Shown here one piece after another: positions 10,759-21,660 of a DNA stretch of 64,000 nt. The DNA lies in the NCBI GenBank assembly GCA_944548615.1, contig OX155972.1, positions 7,508,503 to 7,572,502 of the forward strand, in the 5' to 3' direction. A program made the position numbers and the translations under genes. This DNA comes from Micropterix aruncella. Its lineage: Eukaryota > Arthropoda > Insecta > Lepidoptera > Micropterigidae. The notes under the pieces are model-generated. The model searched no databases, was not told the origin of the DNA, and saw nothing but the letters and a program-made list of their open reading frames with translations. The first letter of the stretch is position 1. Every line of letters begins with the position of its first letter.

Positions 10759-10888
10759 ATGGCGGACGTCCCAGGAACAATAAACTCTGGACTGTTTGCC
10801 GGGTTTCCAGCAATTGGAACAACTGCATTTGTATTGTTTTTGTTATTAACATCATTTCTTCTGATTACATGCAGAATCTGTATAATAG
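10759..10888 (+). CDS. Variable first exon 4, MADV-type membrane exon
   Basis: ATG at 10759, 43 codons plus one base, donor G|gtaagt at 10889, phase 1. The peptide starts MADVPGTINSGLFAGFPAIG, followed by a hydrophobic span (about residues 20-37), and ends ITCRICII; the junction codon with the exon at 23816 is glycine. Very close to exon 5 over the first 15 residues (one difference) and to exon 3 overall, so the three are recent tandem paralogues. The shared tail would bring the protein to about 127 residues. Juxtamembrane CRIC may be palmitoylated. Predicted type III single-pass protein with the tail in the cytosol. Family not recognised. Confidence 0.75.
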
Positions 10889-11059
10889 GTAAGTATATAT
10901 CTGTATAATAATAAATACTGTTGCCTCCTCCGCAGAAGACATTGGCTACGGTTCAATTCGCGCGCGCATCGGACGACGAGTCGTTATTCGCGTCTCGTCC
11001 CATTAGACTTGCGAAGAATTAAAAAGACGGCTTAGGTTTCACGATCGATTAATGATTTT

Positions 11060-11689
11060 AACCCTTGGAGTAAATGGGTATTTTCATGGATGCATCTGTC
11101 TCTTTTGCAGGATTTTCGGCGACATCGACCTTAAAGTACTATAACTACGAAACTACTACACCATACCAGGATAATTAGTATAGGTTAGGTTAGATGAGTA
11201 AGTAGGCATATCAATTTAGTGGAAAAGCATATTTATAAGTGTATATTCAGCTAGTTATGATAGGAGATATAGGTCAGATTAGGTTAGGTTAGAAAGTCAA
11301 TGCATCTACTTAACGTAGAAAGTTATAATAGTTAATAAAAGTATAATAGGTAATAGATAATATAAGTCAGATATAAACACATTATTGTTAGTTACCCACT
11401 GAAAAGGCACTAGCCTTAGTGGGGAACTGTGACATGTAATTTGTATCTTTTTTTATGAATAAAGACTACTACCAAAAAATCATAAAAAGAACAACTGCAC
11501 AATGATTGCATTGAAATTTCGAATATAGAATGTTGAAATATCATTTTGTAAAACAATTAGATAATTATGAATAAATATGAGAACGTCAAAGAAGTGAAAA
11601 AAACGCGGAACCAGATCTGGTCGTATCATACTCAACGGATAATTGTTTCAGAACCAAATTTGGTCGTATCATACTCAAGGCGTTAACTT
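11060..11689 (+). mobile_element. LINE 3' end inserted in the exon 4 duplication unit
   Basis: GGCACTAGCCTTAGTGGGGAAC with ATGAATAAAGACTACTACC at 11407-11480 matches 37135-37190 and 49430-49510. The surrounding duplicated sequence stops at about 11060 and resumes at about 11690, so this LINE fragment and its flank interrupt the unit. At 11600-11680 a CAGATCTGGTCGTATCATAC-like segment is repeated twice. Confidence 0.6.
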
Positions 11690-11930
11690 TTCGCAGACTT
11701 TAATGACGTTCGACCGGAAAACTTTGTAAGGTTTTCCATTTTACTTTTTCTGCCCACCAACAGACGAGGAGGTAAAGTACTGTGAAAGCGCATTTTTTTT
11801 CGGAAATATTTATTTTGAACCTCTCTGAGACGATTAAGAACATTTCCAAAGCCGCTCTGTGTGTGTATATTCTTCCATGATAGCGCCCAAACTCTTAATC
11901 CGATTGAGGCATGCAGATAATTGACTATTC
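11690..11930. repeat. Duplication unit tail plus interspersed repeat
   Basis: CGCAGACTTTAATGACGTTC through GGTTTTCCATTTTACTTT matches the sequence after exon 5 (14152-14205). From 11738 the body matches the repeat at 9095 and 57112. Confidence 0.65.
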
Positions 11931-12003
11931 TTATTATTAAAAGAATAGTCAAATATCATATTTAATATTTAATATAGTGAAAAATTATGTAACTTTTAAA
12001 GGT

Positions 12004-12590
12004 AAAGTAAAAAACTGGCTTCTAGATATTGGGCGTTCAAAAACTAAAGACCTTATTAATACTGTAGGGTGAATATTTAAAAAAAATACGTATTTGTAAA
12101 ATTGTGCAATATTACATATCATTTTCTTAAACATATATACTAGAATGTAGTGTTTAGTCATATATTTGTATATATTATTACTTATTTTCCACTTAAATTT
12201 ATTGTATATAATGTAAAGTTTACTTTATTTTTAGCCCTTAATTGCATACATATATATATATATTTTTTTCTACTTTAAATTTTACTTTAATTTGTGTAAA
12301 CAACACATTTGTTAGATTTAGAAATATTTAAAATTGATCACCTTCGTCAGTTCGCGAGTTACAAAAATACAGTTGGTATAACACAGCACAGCCAGAGACA
12401 GACCTTCTAGGTCTAGTTGGTTGTGCGATTTCGCCTCATTCGGATATGCTAGCATATTTATATCCATAGAGCTATGTTTTTCGCTATTATAATGTTTGTT
12501 CTTAATTATTCCTCATGTACAACAGTATGCATGTCCTTGTATTTTTTTGTTCTTGTACGTTATAAATAAATAAATAAATAAATAAATATT
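12004..12590 (+). mobile_element. LINE 3' end with (AAAT)n tail
   Basis: A degenerate coding end (KNWLLDIGRSKTKDLINTVG-like) is followed by a 3' UTR and a terminal (TAAA)n tract at 12565-12590. It immediately precedes the second duplicated block. Confidence 0.55.
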
Positions 12591-12930
12591 AGAGGCTGTC
12601 TGGATAAATTATTTTATCGATATTTTGCCGGGTGTCTTGTTTTAACCGGGAATAAATTTTAGATTTGAAAAGAGATTTAGGCAAGCGCAATTTTTGTTCT
12701 TCGTCTAGCATATTAAATAGCCTCGGGGCTATATAAACAAAATGTCTCTGGCCACAATGGTCTGCATTCGAGGGACGTCGAAATGGATGGCATGAGATTG
12801 CCGCGTGGAGATTCGTTGCTGAGTTATTTATACGTTCTCTAAATTTGCATCAGTGAAATCAGTCCTTGGCTACTTGCCGGGAAAGTCTGATAAGGTGACT
12901 CAATCGTTTGTTGCTAATGTACAATAACAA
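12591..12930. repeat. Duplicated upstream block, copy 2
   Basis: Copy of 10203-10525. Here the block is separated from the exon 5 promoter by about 0.75 kb (12931-13670) that contains the foldback at 13218-13315. Confidence 0.8.
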
Positions 12931-13217
12931 ATGAAAAAAATCGGTTGTCTGTAAAGTCGGTTTACTGACGATAGTTGAACGTGACAACGTCATAAGAAAA
13001 TACTGATGGAATGGTTGCATTTGAAGCAGTTTCATTTAAGATTCTGATATTGTTTATTACAAACCCCCAAAAATATATGCTTTTATACTCACCGATTTGA
13101 CTACAACATTTAAATGTATTATTGTACAGCAGTATAATTGTATAATTGTTAAATGTTTAAAGTTAATTGTTTTTTTTAATTTGAAAGTTTGAAATCTCAA
13201 ACTGTTAAATAACGGTT

Positions 13218-13315
13218 TGAGAAGCGTTTGAGCACGCTGCGCCATCTAGCGGTAGGTAATACGTCGTAAATAAACAATATCAACGACATTTTACCAACCG
13301 CTAGATAGCGCATCG
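13218..13315. repeat. Foldback carrying CTCF-like cores
   Basis: Arms around GCTGCGCCATCTAGCGGTAGG and CCAACCGCTAGATAGCGCAT form an inverted repeat related to 7181-7272. On opposite strands it contains CCGCTAGATGGCGC (13239-13252) and CCGCTAGATAGCGC (13298-13311), near-matches to the CTCF consensus. Confidence 0.68.
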
Positions 13316-13524
13316 TAATGATAGCTTTTCATACTTTTTTTTTTTTTTTAATAAAAGTTGCTTACTTTGTTGCACTTCGTTGTACCCACAAGAAAATTGT
13401 CCGTTCAGTAATAACATTCCGTATATCAAGAATACATATGAAATTATGTCAAGAATTTAAATCAATCTAGTGATTTTCATTCGTAGTATTTTAGACTAAG
13501 GTTAGTAAATAATTCTTGTCGCAA

Positions 13525-13538
13525 CCGCTAGATGGCAG
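13525..13538 (+). promoter_or_regulatory. CTCF-like motif, one mismatch
   Basis: CCGCTAGATGGCAG differs from CCASYAGRKGGCRS only at position 3. It lies 364 bp before the ATG of variable exon 5. Confidence 0.35.
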
Positions 13539-13693
13539 CATTTATATTGAATAATAAATATAATAAATGGAACGCCTCAGAGCGAGGTAACGCCGCATGA
13601 GTCATGTTTTTTCGTGCGTGCAGCCGCCTCCATCGAATTATAAGACGTTGTCACGTCAAAAATGTTGCTATGCCGGAAGCAGTTTAAAATCCG

Positions 13694-13849
13694 CTTATCT
13701 TGCGTCCACCGTCAACTTTTAAATATTTTCATACAAAGTATATCTAATAATTATCTGTTTAAGTATGTAGATTAAAGCGATATATTTTTTTGATAGCTTT
13801 CGCTGATCGTATTGATACGTTTGTAATTATATTGATTATGCTATTCAGT
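13694..13849 (+). promoter_or_regulatory. Promoter block of variable first exon 5
   Basis: CTTATC at 13694-13699, then GATCGTATTGATACG, and initiator TCAGT at 13845-13849 with its A 42 bp before the ATG. Spacing is the same as for exon 4 to within one base. Confidence 0.62.
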
Positions 13850-13888
13850 GCTACTTCATACATCGGATTAATAAACTGTGTTTTAAAT

Positions 13889-14018
13889 ATGGCCGTCGTC
13901 CCAGGAACAATAAACTCTGGACTGTTTGCCGGGTTAACAACAATTGGAACAATTGCGTTTGTGTTGTTTGTGTTATTAACTTTGGTTATTTTGATCATAT
14001 GCAGAATTTGTATAATAG
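13889..14018 (+). CDS. Variable first exon 5, MAVV-type membrane exon
   Basis: ATG at 13889, 43 codons plus one base, donor G|gtgagt at 14019, phase 1. It begins MAVVPGTINSGLFAGL and ends IICRICII. The first half is almost identical to exon 4, whereas the membrane part has changed more (LTLVILIIC versus LTSFLLITC). This pattern may reflect duplication followed by divergence of the transmembrane segment. The joined protein is about 127 residues. The duplication unit around it reaches from 12591 to about 14205. Family not recognised. Confidence 0.75.
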
Positions 14019-14205
14019 GTGAGTATATAACTGTATAATAAGAATTACTGTTGCCTTTTCCTTTCGTTATTCCCGTCTCGTCCGATTGGATTGCGAAATA
14101 TTTAAAGCTCGGTTTCGGCTGTACGAATTATATTATAATGATTTTAACTACTCGCAGACTTGAACGACGTTTGACCGGAAAACTTTGGAAGGTTTTTCCA
14201 TTTTT

Positions 14206-15350
14206 TTAAATATATAACTTTAAATATAAAATATTCCTTTAATGAGAATATTCGTCAGTGAGAAATGATCTGTCTAATCTTCCAATTTCACTCCACGCTC
14301 GGTCGCACGGAAAACTTTTTAACGTTTGTTTCACAGTTAAGGTGGTAATGGCCTTCCTAGAGAACACGCCTGAAATAAGGCTCAAAACATGGGGAACTGG
14401 GACATATTTGGGTACTTGGAGCTTGCCATGGTAAAGGCCTGAATATTCAACACTAATAGACCGATACAGACACATTCCATTCTAAAGTACACACCACTGT
14501 AATATATACATATATATTTATCTATTTTTCATACACTCACCAACCCACACACACACACACACACGGATTTCCATTACGGATACGTCTTTCCATTACGGAT
14601 ACTTGTTGAAAACGAAAAAAATGCTTATACTCCTAGTTCGTGGTGAAATCAAACAAAAAACTTACAGATAATAATGAAAAACTAACTTTAAAAATAGTGC
14701 TACGTTTCGGTGCAACGTACATAAAAATTCGGAATTCGTCAGTCTCGAAATATTCTATAAATAAATAATACATCAGCTGGTAATATGCCACAATAATTGA
14801 AAAGTCTTTTCTTGTCGTGTCTAAATTTCAGTCTAATTTTTTTTGCAACGATCAGGTACCTACTTGTTATGAAAAATAATATCATATCTCCAAAATACCT
14901 CTGTTATTCATATGCTAAAACATACAAGGTAAACCTTGTATGTTTTATAATTTGTTTTACATGTTTGATTATTGAGCATTTTTTATTTTGTCTGACGTGG
15001 GTTATTTTTATTATTATTTTAATTTATTATTCATTGCAGTAGTTTTGGGCTATTGATTCCTTTGACTTTGCAAAATATTTTTTTTTTCCATTTGTTACAT
15101 TTATATATTGATTATTATGTTTGAAATAAATAATATTAAGACAAATCCAATTGTGTTTTTCAATTTTGGATGAATAAAAGGCTGTTGATTATTGACTACT
15201 GAGTATATTTGACTACCTTGCATCTTCGTCCAAGAAATTGGCCTTTAGACTTTCTTGTACAATTTTTTGTTTCTTTTCAATATGTTTGGTATTGTAAGAG
15301 AAGATATAACATTTTGTTGTCTTATCTTATAAATGTTTGGGCATTTGGTT
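14206..15350. other. Intervening sequence; small hairpin at 14917-14946
   Basis: No exon with the expected structure was found. 14917-14946 is a perfect 13 bp inverted repeat (AAAACATACAAGG) with a TAAA loop. A short (CA)n lies near 14550. The frames at 14239-14475 and 14797-15042 have no support. Confidence 0.35.
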
Positions 15351-15354
15351 ATTC

Positions 15355-15375
15355 CTGATAACGATAAGATGAGCA
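15355..15375 (+). promoter_or_regulatory. GATA-type element before first exon 6
   Basis: CTGATAACGATAAG followed by ATGAGCA, 145 bp before the ATG. The same string occurs before exon 7 at 19827-19840. Confidence 0.45.
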
Positions 15376-15499
15376 CTCTCTCTACATAATCTGCGACGCA
15401 ATAAAGATGATTCAAGTTATTTCGTGTCGGAATTTTGTGTATATGAGACTGTAGATAAGTTGGATTGTCTGCTAATTTTCATCTTATACCGTATTAAAT

Positions 15500-15608
15500 A
15501 TGTCTCGCCAACCAATGTTTTGGTGGAGTTGTGGTGTTTTCGTCTTTACCATATCGATGGCGTTGATAATCTTTTATATCGTAATAGATTTAGTGAGAAA
15601 ATATTTAG
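15500..15608 (+). CDS. Variable first exon 6, MSRxxxxxW-type membrane exon
   Basis: ATG at 15500, 36 codons plus one base, donor G|gtaaga at 15609, phase 1. The peptide starts MSRQPMFWWSCGVFVFTISM, continues hydrophobic to about residue 31, and ends DLVRKYL, with glycine at the junction. It is paralogous to exon 7: same MSR start, WW pair, IIFYxxI core, and same phase. The ectodomain is only about seven residues. Joined to the shared tail the protein would be about 120 residues. There is no signal peptide; the C-terminal positive charge suggests a cytosolic tail. Not recognised. Confidence 0.7.
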
Positions 15609-16494
15609 GTAAGATTGAAAATATGTACTTGAGTCTTGAAATTTTATAAAAAAATCAAGCACTCGCGCACCAACTACTACAGTTCGCACTGTTGCGTTGA
15701 CGCTGCTTTTAACGCAGCTGAAAATATCCTGATTACCACCCCATGTTATGGCTGAAAATATCATGATTAGCACCCCATGTTTTTTTTTATTTTATTCTGA
15801 AACCAAACAGAACTACATACAATGCAATAAAAACGTATTTAAAAGTGACAAAAATCCATTAATGTGATTCCGAATATAAAGTATATAAAATGAACGCAAT
15901 ATTTTTTTTTATTGTTTCCACTTGAGATGGGGGAATCAGTATGGGAAGTGAGGTGAAAGGAAGAGACAAAATAGATAAAAAAATATTATGTATATTATAT
16001 TTAAATTAAATATATTTATATTTAATTTTAGGTATGATATGTAGGTATTATAATTAATATACTTGAAATAAAATTATGTCCATGAACTAAATTAAATGAA
16101 ATATAATATGTATAAATGTTTTGTGATCATCTAGATAGACTCTAGTTTTTTTTTTATTGAATTCTTATAAGAGGTTTTTGATGAGTGTAATATGTCCACA
16201 CTTAAAAAGTCCGTGTTATATCTATGACACGCTCTGTATGCATTTTGATATGCGTTGGTTTTCACCACAAGGAGATGAATTAGTCGATGCGATCGAATAG
16301 GGCGAGGAGGAACTTAATATTCAATGCGCTCCAAAATGGCGTTCGCATCGATGGATTTATTTACCAACCCATACAAGTATACGGCATCGATCAAGACGGT
16401 TCTCCAATGACATTAAATTGTGGGCTTTTAAGGATATAGGCATGTTAATGTCTTCAAAATGCAATCCTCTCTTACTTCAAAGTACTTAAATGTA
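15609..16494. other. AT-rich intron, no gene seen
   Basis: AT-rich sequence. Two near copies of the string GCTGAAAATATC...TGATTA occur at 15716-15765, with another at about 17408. No supported exon. Confidence 0.3.
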
Positions 16495-16905
16495 TTAAAA
16501 AGAATAAAAAACACGCCGTTATAGAAAGTGACTATTGCATATATTTATTATTTCTTTTAAGGTTTTTAATGAAATATTTGTGGTTTATATATTTATTCAT
16601 ATAGATACATGTATATTTCCGGAATGTGCTCAATCAGACCTTTAATATTACACTAAACACGATATATTTATATAAATTTATTGACATTTGGACATTTGGA
16701 AATTTAGACTACTACTTACTTGATATTGGACAGTTTAGGTACGCTATGATACTCGGGATGACATAATGATTATAATAATATTACACATTTCTAAATCGGT
16801 TTAAGCGTTTAGAAGTTATGGTGGAATAAAGAAACGGAAAACATACGTAGATAAACCCTGAACACATTACACTCCTTTTTTGTCGGGCAGTCGTGTAAAT
16901 TTTTT
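16495..16905 (+). repeat. Interspersed repeat, copy without (TA)n expansion
   Basis: Begins ATTAAAAAGAATAAAAAACA and includes GTGGAATAAAGAAACGGA and CCTGAACACATTAC. It matches 20663-21660, where the internal ATACATGTATAT position is replaced by long (TA)n runs. An inverted partial copy is at 18100-18260. Class unknown. Confidence 0.7.
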
Positions 16906-16989
16906 TTTATATCCATAAGCGATATACATTATTTAATTCGGTATTGTTTCGCCACCACTCACGCGTCAACTACTACAGGTGGTGAACGG

Positions 16990-17370
16990 TTTCATGCAGC
17001 TTGGGCCACAAGATCCATTTTGTTCTCGGATCGGCTCAACTCACGATTCAGCGCCTATTCAGAAGCTAAATTACCGCTGTAATACAACAGGTAGAGGTCG
17101 CACAAGCGACTTCGCACTCTTAACCAGTCGAGAGACCGGAGTAATCTGGTCGCAACTGGAAGTGAGGGCGTGAGTGTAGGCCCGTTGGGTAACATTCCTG
17201 GCTATCTCACGATAAGGGTTAGCCTCTTACGGGCATGTGGCGGAGCTTGACGGTGGATTGTTTTGTCCTAAGTCTTCTGCGATCAATTCACGGGAGATAG
17301 AACGATTACTTGGTTAAAACTTCCTGAGGTGACGGGTTCGCCCGTTGCAGTTGACAACTCTACTACTACT
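16990..17370 (-). repeat. GC-rich repeat, internally deleted copy
   Basis: Retains both ends of the 0.69 kb GC-rich family (GGGCCACAAGATCCATTTTG at one side, GGTGACGGGTTCGCCCGTTG at the other) but lacks the middle. Confidence 0.75.
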
Positions 17371-18099
17371 ACAGTTCGCATTTTGATTTGAAGCTGTTTT
17401 TAAATCAGCTGAAAATATCCTGATTAGCGCACCTCACGTTATGGCATGATATAGGCATGTTAACGCCTCTAAAATGCAAACCTTTTTACTCAAAACAGCA
17501 TAACCTTAGCATTCTACAAAACTATAGAGACTTTTTGATATATAAACTCTAAAGCCTTCGCAGTTTCTTCTTATTCTTCTACGTTATACTCTCGGGATAA
17601 TTGAATTCTCCCAGCTCTAAAGAGCAATAGTCTTACTTTAAACAAGGAAGAGAGGACGAGTAAAGTATTGAATTAACAAAAAAATAAGACTGATTTTATT
17701 AAATATCTTCTTTATATTTGATACATTGAGGCAATGCATCTTTCATTATCTTAATGACATTTCATTGAAACCTCAAATATTTATATAAAATTTAACGCCC
17801 TCTATACTCATTTGTATGTACTCTTTCGAACTATCCTTTTACATTAGTACCATTTCTGGTCGCTTGATGTAATTTAGTGTTTATTAGTGTAAACAAAAGT
17901 GATGAGAGCGATTTGACCCTCTTCCCATGTATTTAGCGATTTGACCCCCTTCCCAAGTATTGAGCGATTTTTGCCCTTAATCAACCATTATCCTGAAGGT
18001 CTAAGCTATTCAAAAATATATATTTCATTGAGGTACCCGATTTTCCGTTAGCTTCTGGAATCATTTGTAGTACCTAACTTGTAATAATTGAAATTGTAA
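17371..18099. other. Intronic sequence, no gene
   Basis: A GAGCGATTTGACCC-like segment is repeated about three times at 17908-17970. Nothing else recognised. Confidence 0.3.
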
Positions 18100-18260
18100 C
18101 TTTTCACGACTGCCCAAAAATAGAATGTTATGATTCATGTATTTATGTCTTCCGTTTCTTTATTCCACCATAACTTCTACTAAACGCTTGAACCGATTTA
18201 CAAGTGTGTATTATCGATAGAATCATTATGTCATCCCCAGTGTTATAGAGTACGTGCCGC
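18100..18260 (-). repeat. Inverted partial copy of the 16495 repeat
   Basis: Contains TCCGTTTCTTTATTCCACCA, the reverse complement of the GTGGAATAAAGAAACGGA block. Confidence 0.65.
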
Positions 18261-19189
18261 GACCCCTTGCTCTCAAGTAAGGAGAAATCAGTATCGTCAA
18301 TATAAATCGCCGTGTTACGCGTTGGCGCAAAAGACAGTCATCATTTGACATTTTAGTTTTTTTAGTTATTCCTCTTGGCGGCCGTCAGGAATGAACCTGG
18401 TAGGTCGAGTACAAAGAGAAGTATTTGGAACATTAATTTAGCAAAATAAATGATACAAAGTTTTCAAATATTACTCTCCATAAAATATTACCGATTTTTA
18501 AATAACTGTTTTTGATAGGGTACCTAAATCGCTCAAATGGTAAATAAATAATTATCCTAATGTACAAATGTCACCAAATTAGGATAAATATGTCGTGATT
18601 AGTATCAAACGAAAAGTGTGATGGAGTACATTTCGGAAATATATATGTATCTGTACGGTTTTATATATATTTCCGGACACAAACCACACATTTTTCATAA
18701 AAAAAACCTTTTTATTACCTGAGCACAGAGGGCAACCAACTTTATTTTATTTATTTATTTATTAATATTTCACATACATTTTTATATACTAGATTAATAA
18801 GATTAAAATCTACCTTGCTGGAGTGATGCCCGTAATAAGATAGACTTTTATGTATTCTTTTTTCCTATTTTTTTTTTTAGTTGATAAGTGTAACATAATG
18901 TAGCATTGCTTTATGTGGTAGCTCTATATTGACTCAAATATTACATATACTTGGCATATTTTAGTAACATAATATACATAAAATAATATTAAATAATGAT
19001 ATATACCCATACAGATACATATACATATACATCTACATATATACATACACATATATACATTTATACATATAATCTATCTATACATATACATATACATATA
19101 CAACTAAAGTGCGGCGGCGGCGCAGCGGCGCGCGATCTTTTTTAAAATAAAATATTCGTAATCGTCGAAATAAGGTCCTAACGGAAAGA
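18261..19189. other. Intronic sequence, no gene
   Basis: AT-rich with degenerate ATACATATACA repeats at 19010-19100 and a short GC-rich patch at about 19110-19133. No coding feature seen. Confidence 0.3.
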
Positions 19190-19575
19190 AAAATTAGAAA
19201 AGTTGTCTGGAAAATTCGGGAAAAACTGAAAGTTTTTTTCTCTACTCACGATTCGAACAATGGATATCCGTAATTCTTTTTTGAATAGGAATGGCATACT
19301 AGGTTGATTTTTTTTTTGTTTTGATCGCTATGCTGTCGGAATAGAAATTATTTTAGTCGCATGAATTCAATTGTAAACAAATCTCGAAGATCTTGAGAAA
19401 TATCCGGAGGGAGGAGATGTTGGGGAGTGAAGATTTGGGGAAAAAGGGGTTTGGGGGGGTTAGGGGGGGTGGAGTTTGGGGGTGTTGGTGGGGTTAACAG
19501 TTGAGGGGTTTGGCGCTGGGAGGGGGTGGTGTCTGATTTTCCGGGAAAGAGGGGACAACCGATTTCTTACTTTGT
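19190..19575 (+). repeat. Repeat 3' end with G-rich quadruplex-prone tract
   Basis: G-runs at 19438-19533 include GGGGTTTGGGGGGGTTAG and further runs. They precede GGGAAAGAGGGGACAACCGA. The terminal block is related to 57620-57665 and, inverted, to 63560-63600, which also has a G-rich neighbour at 63608-63646. Confidence 0.55.
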
Positions 19576-19826
19576 TTATATATTCCAATAGCTTTTCATA
19601 AATTCACAAAACGATGACAAATCAATTTATTGAAATTTAGACGGGACAGCCCCTGTCGGGTTGTCTGTCGGTAGTAGTCTATAAAAGGTTTTTCATCTGA
19701 ATGAGCTAGCTCACGAGTGTATTTGAAAAAACAAATGTATTATAACCACGTGTAACAGAATTTTTCGTCATGGGTTTACCATTATTACCACCTAGCTATC
19801 TAATCAACGTAGGCATTCGGCGATTG

Positions 19827-19840
19827 CTGATAACGATAAG
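19827..19840 (+). promoter_or_regulatory. GATA-type element before first exon 7
   Basis: CTGATAACGATAAG, 174 bp before the ATG at 20001, shared with exon 6 along with flanking TGAGCA and ATTTCGTGT strings. Confidence 0.45.
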
Positions 19841-20000
19841 AGATGAGCATTAGTATAGTAGAATATGGCTACTTTTCGTTAGTCACTAGATACATTCGCT
19901 TATTGATCATCTGGGTGTTGCTATGACACTATTTCGTGTGAATAAGTGCATTTAGATGAGTTGAAGCGGATTCAAAATATCCGCACGAATCCCGTTTAAA

Positions 20001-20103
20001 ATGTCTCGCCACTCGCCATTACTTTGGTGGTATATTGTAGTTGCTATGGTGGTTGTGTTGATTATATTCTACGTCATTATAGTGGTATTGAGATATGTGA
20101 TAG
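20001..20103 (+). CDS. Variable first exon 7, MSRxxxxxW-type membrane exon
   Basis: ATG at 20001, 34 codons plus one base, donor G|gtgaga at 20104, phase 1. It starts MSRHSPLLWWYIVVAMVVVL, remains hydrophobic, and ends VVLRYVI with glycine at the junction. Paralogue of exon 6 (MSR, WW, LIIFY). It is the variable exon nearest the shared exons (3.7 kb). Spliced product about 118 residues, with an ectodomain of eight or so residues. It has fewer positive charges after the membrane than the others. Not recognised. Confidence 0.7.
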
Positions 20104-20662
20104 GTGAGATTTTTTACCATTCCTGCATTCCTGGATAATTAGATAATTAGTCATACTTTTACATGTTTTACCCTTGTCTTACTCCGGATATCATGCATCA
20201 ATCTGCTGTTATCATGCAAGTCCTTGCGTAGCTCTAATATTCTCAACTGAGTGTTTATTAAGTATCATAATCCATACTCCTCAATTAAGTCCCTAGTAGC
20301 AATATTTTAGTAACTTCTCTCCATTTATTATTTTTCTCTTTAGACTATTTAATATACATGAGACAACGCGATCACGTGATTTATGTAAACAATTTTAAAG
20401 TACTTAAGTTTATCTGAAATTATCTCGTTATCACTATTTAAGGTTATTCCCACGATAACTACTTCATATATTGCTATGCTGTGGCAAAACCCCAATTTGT
20501 TAGTTTTGTTGAAGATTTTCTTATCTTTTTTTTCAAATAATCATAAAGTTTTTAGTAAATTTCCAATGGTTTCATATTTTGAGTTTATTTCATTATATTT
20601 AAACGTTGTTGCTAAGTCAGCCTAACTTGGCTTCAACCGTACTAAGGCTTAACAAGCAAATA
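20104..20662. other. Intron, no gene seen
   Basis: AT-rich. GCTAAGTCAGCCTAACTTGG at about 20610 resembles the 3' UTR motif of the LINE at 5411-6156. No exon found. Confidence 0.3.

Positions 20663-21660
<998 letters not shown>

Noticed and set aside
13790..14038. 82-codon ORF starting at TTG (13790) as the true exon 5 coding start
   Set aside because: The start would lie upstream of the putative initiator at 13845; the ATG at 13889 matches exons 3 and 4 in position.
14797..15042. Membrane-protein ORF between exons 5 and 6
   Set aside because: It starts at TTG, no phase-1 donor ends it, and its middle is a perfect hairpin sequence.
19455..19480. Interstitial telomeric (TTAGG)n
   Set aside because: Only one TTAGGGG unit occurs in a general G-rich tract; there is no repeat periodicity.
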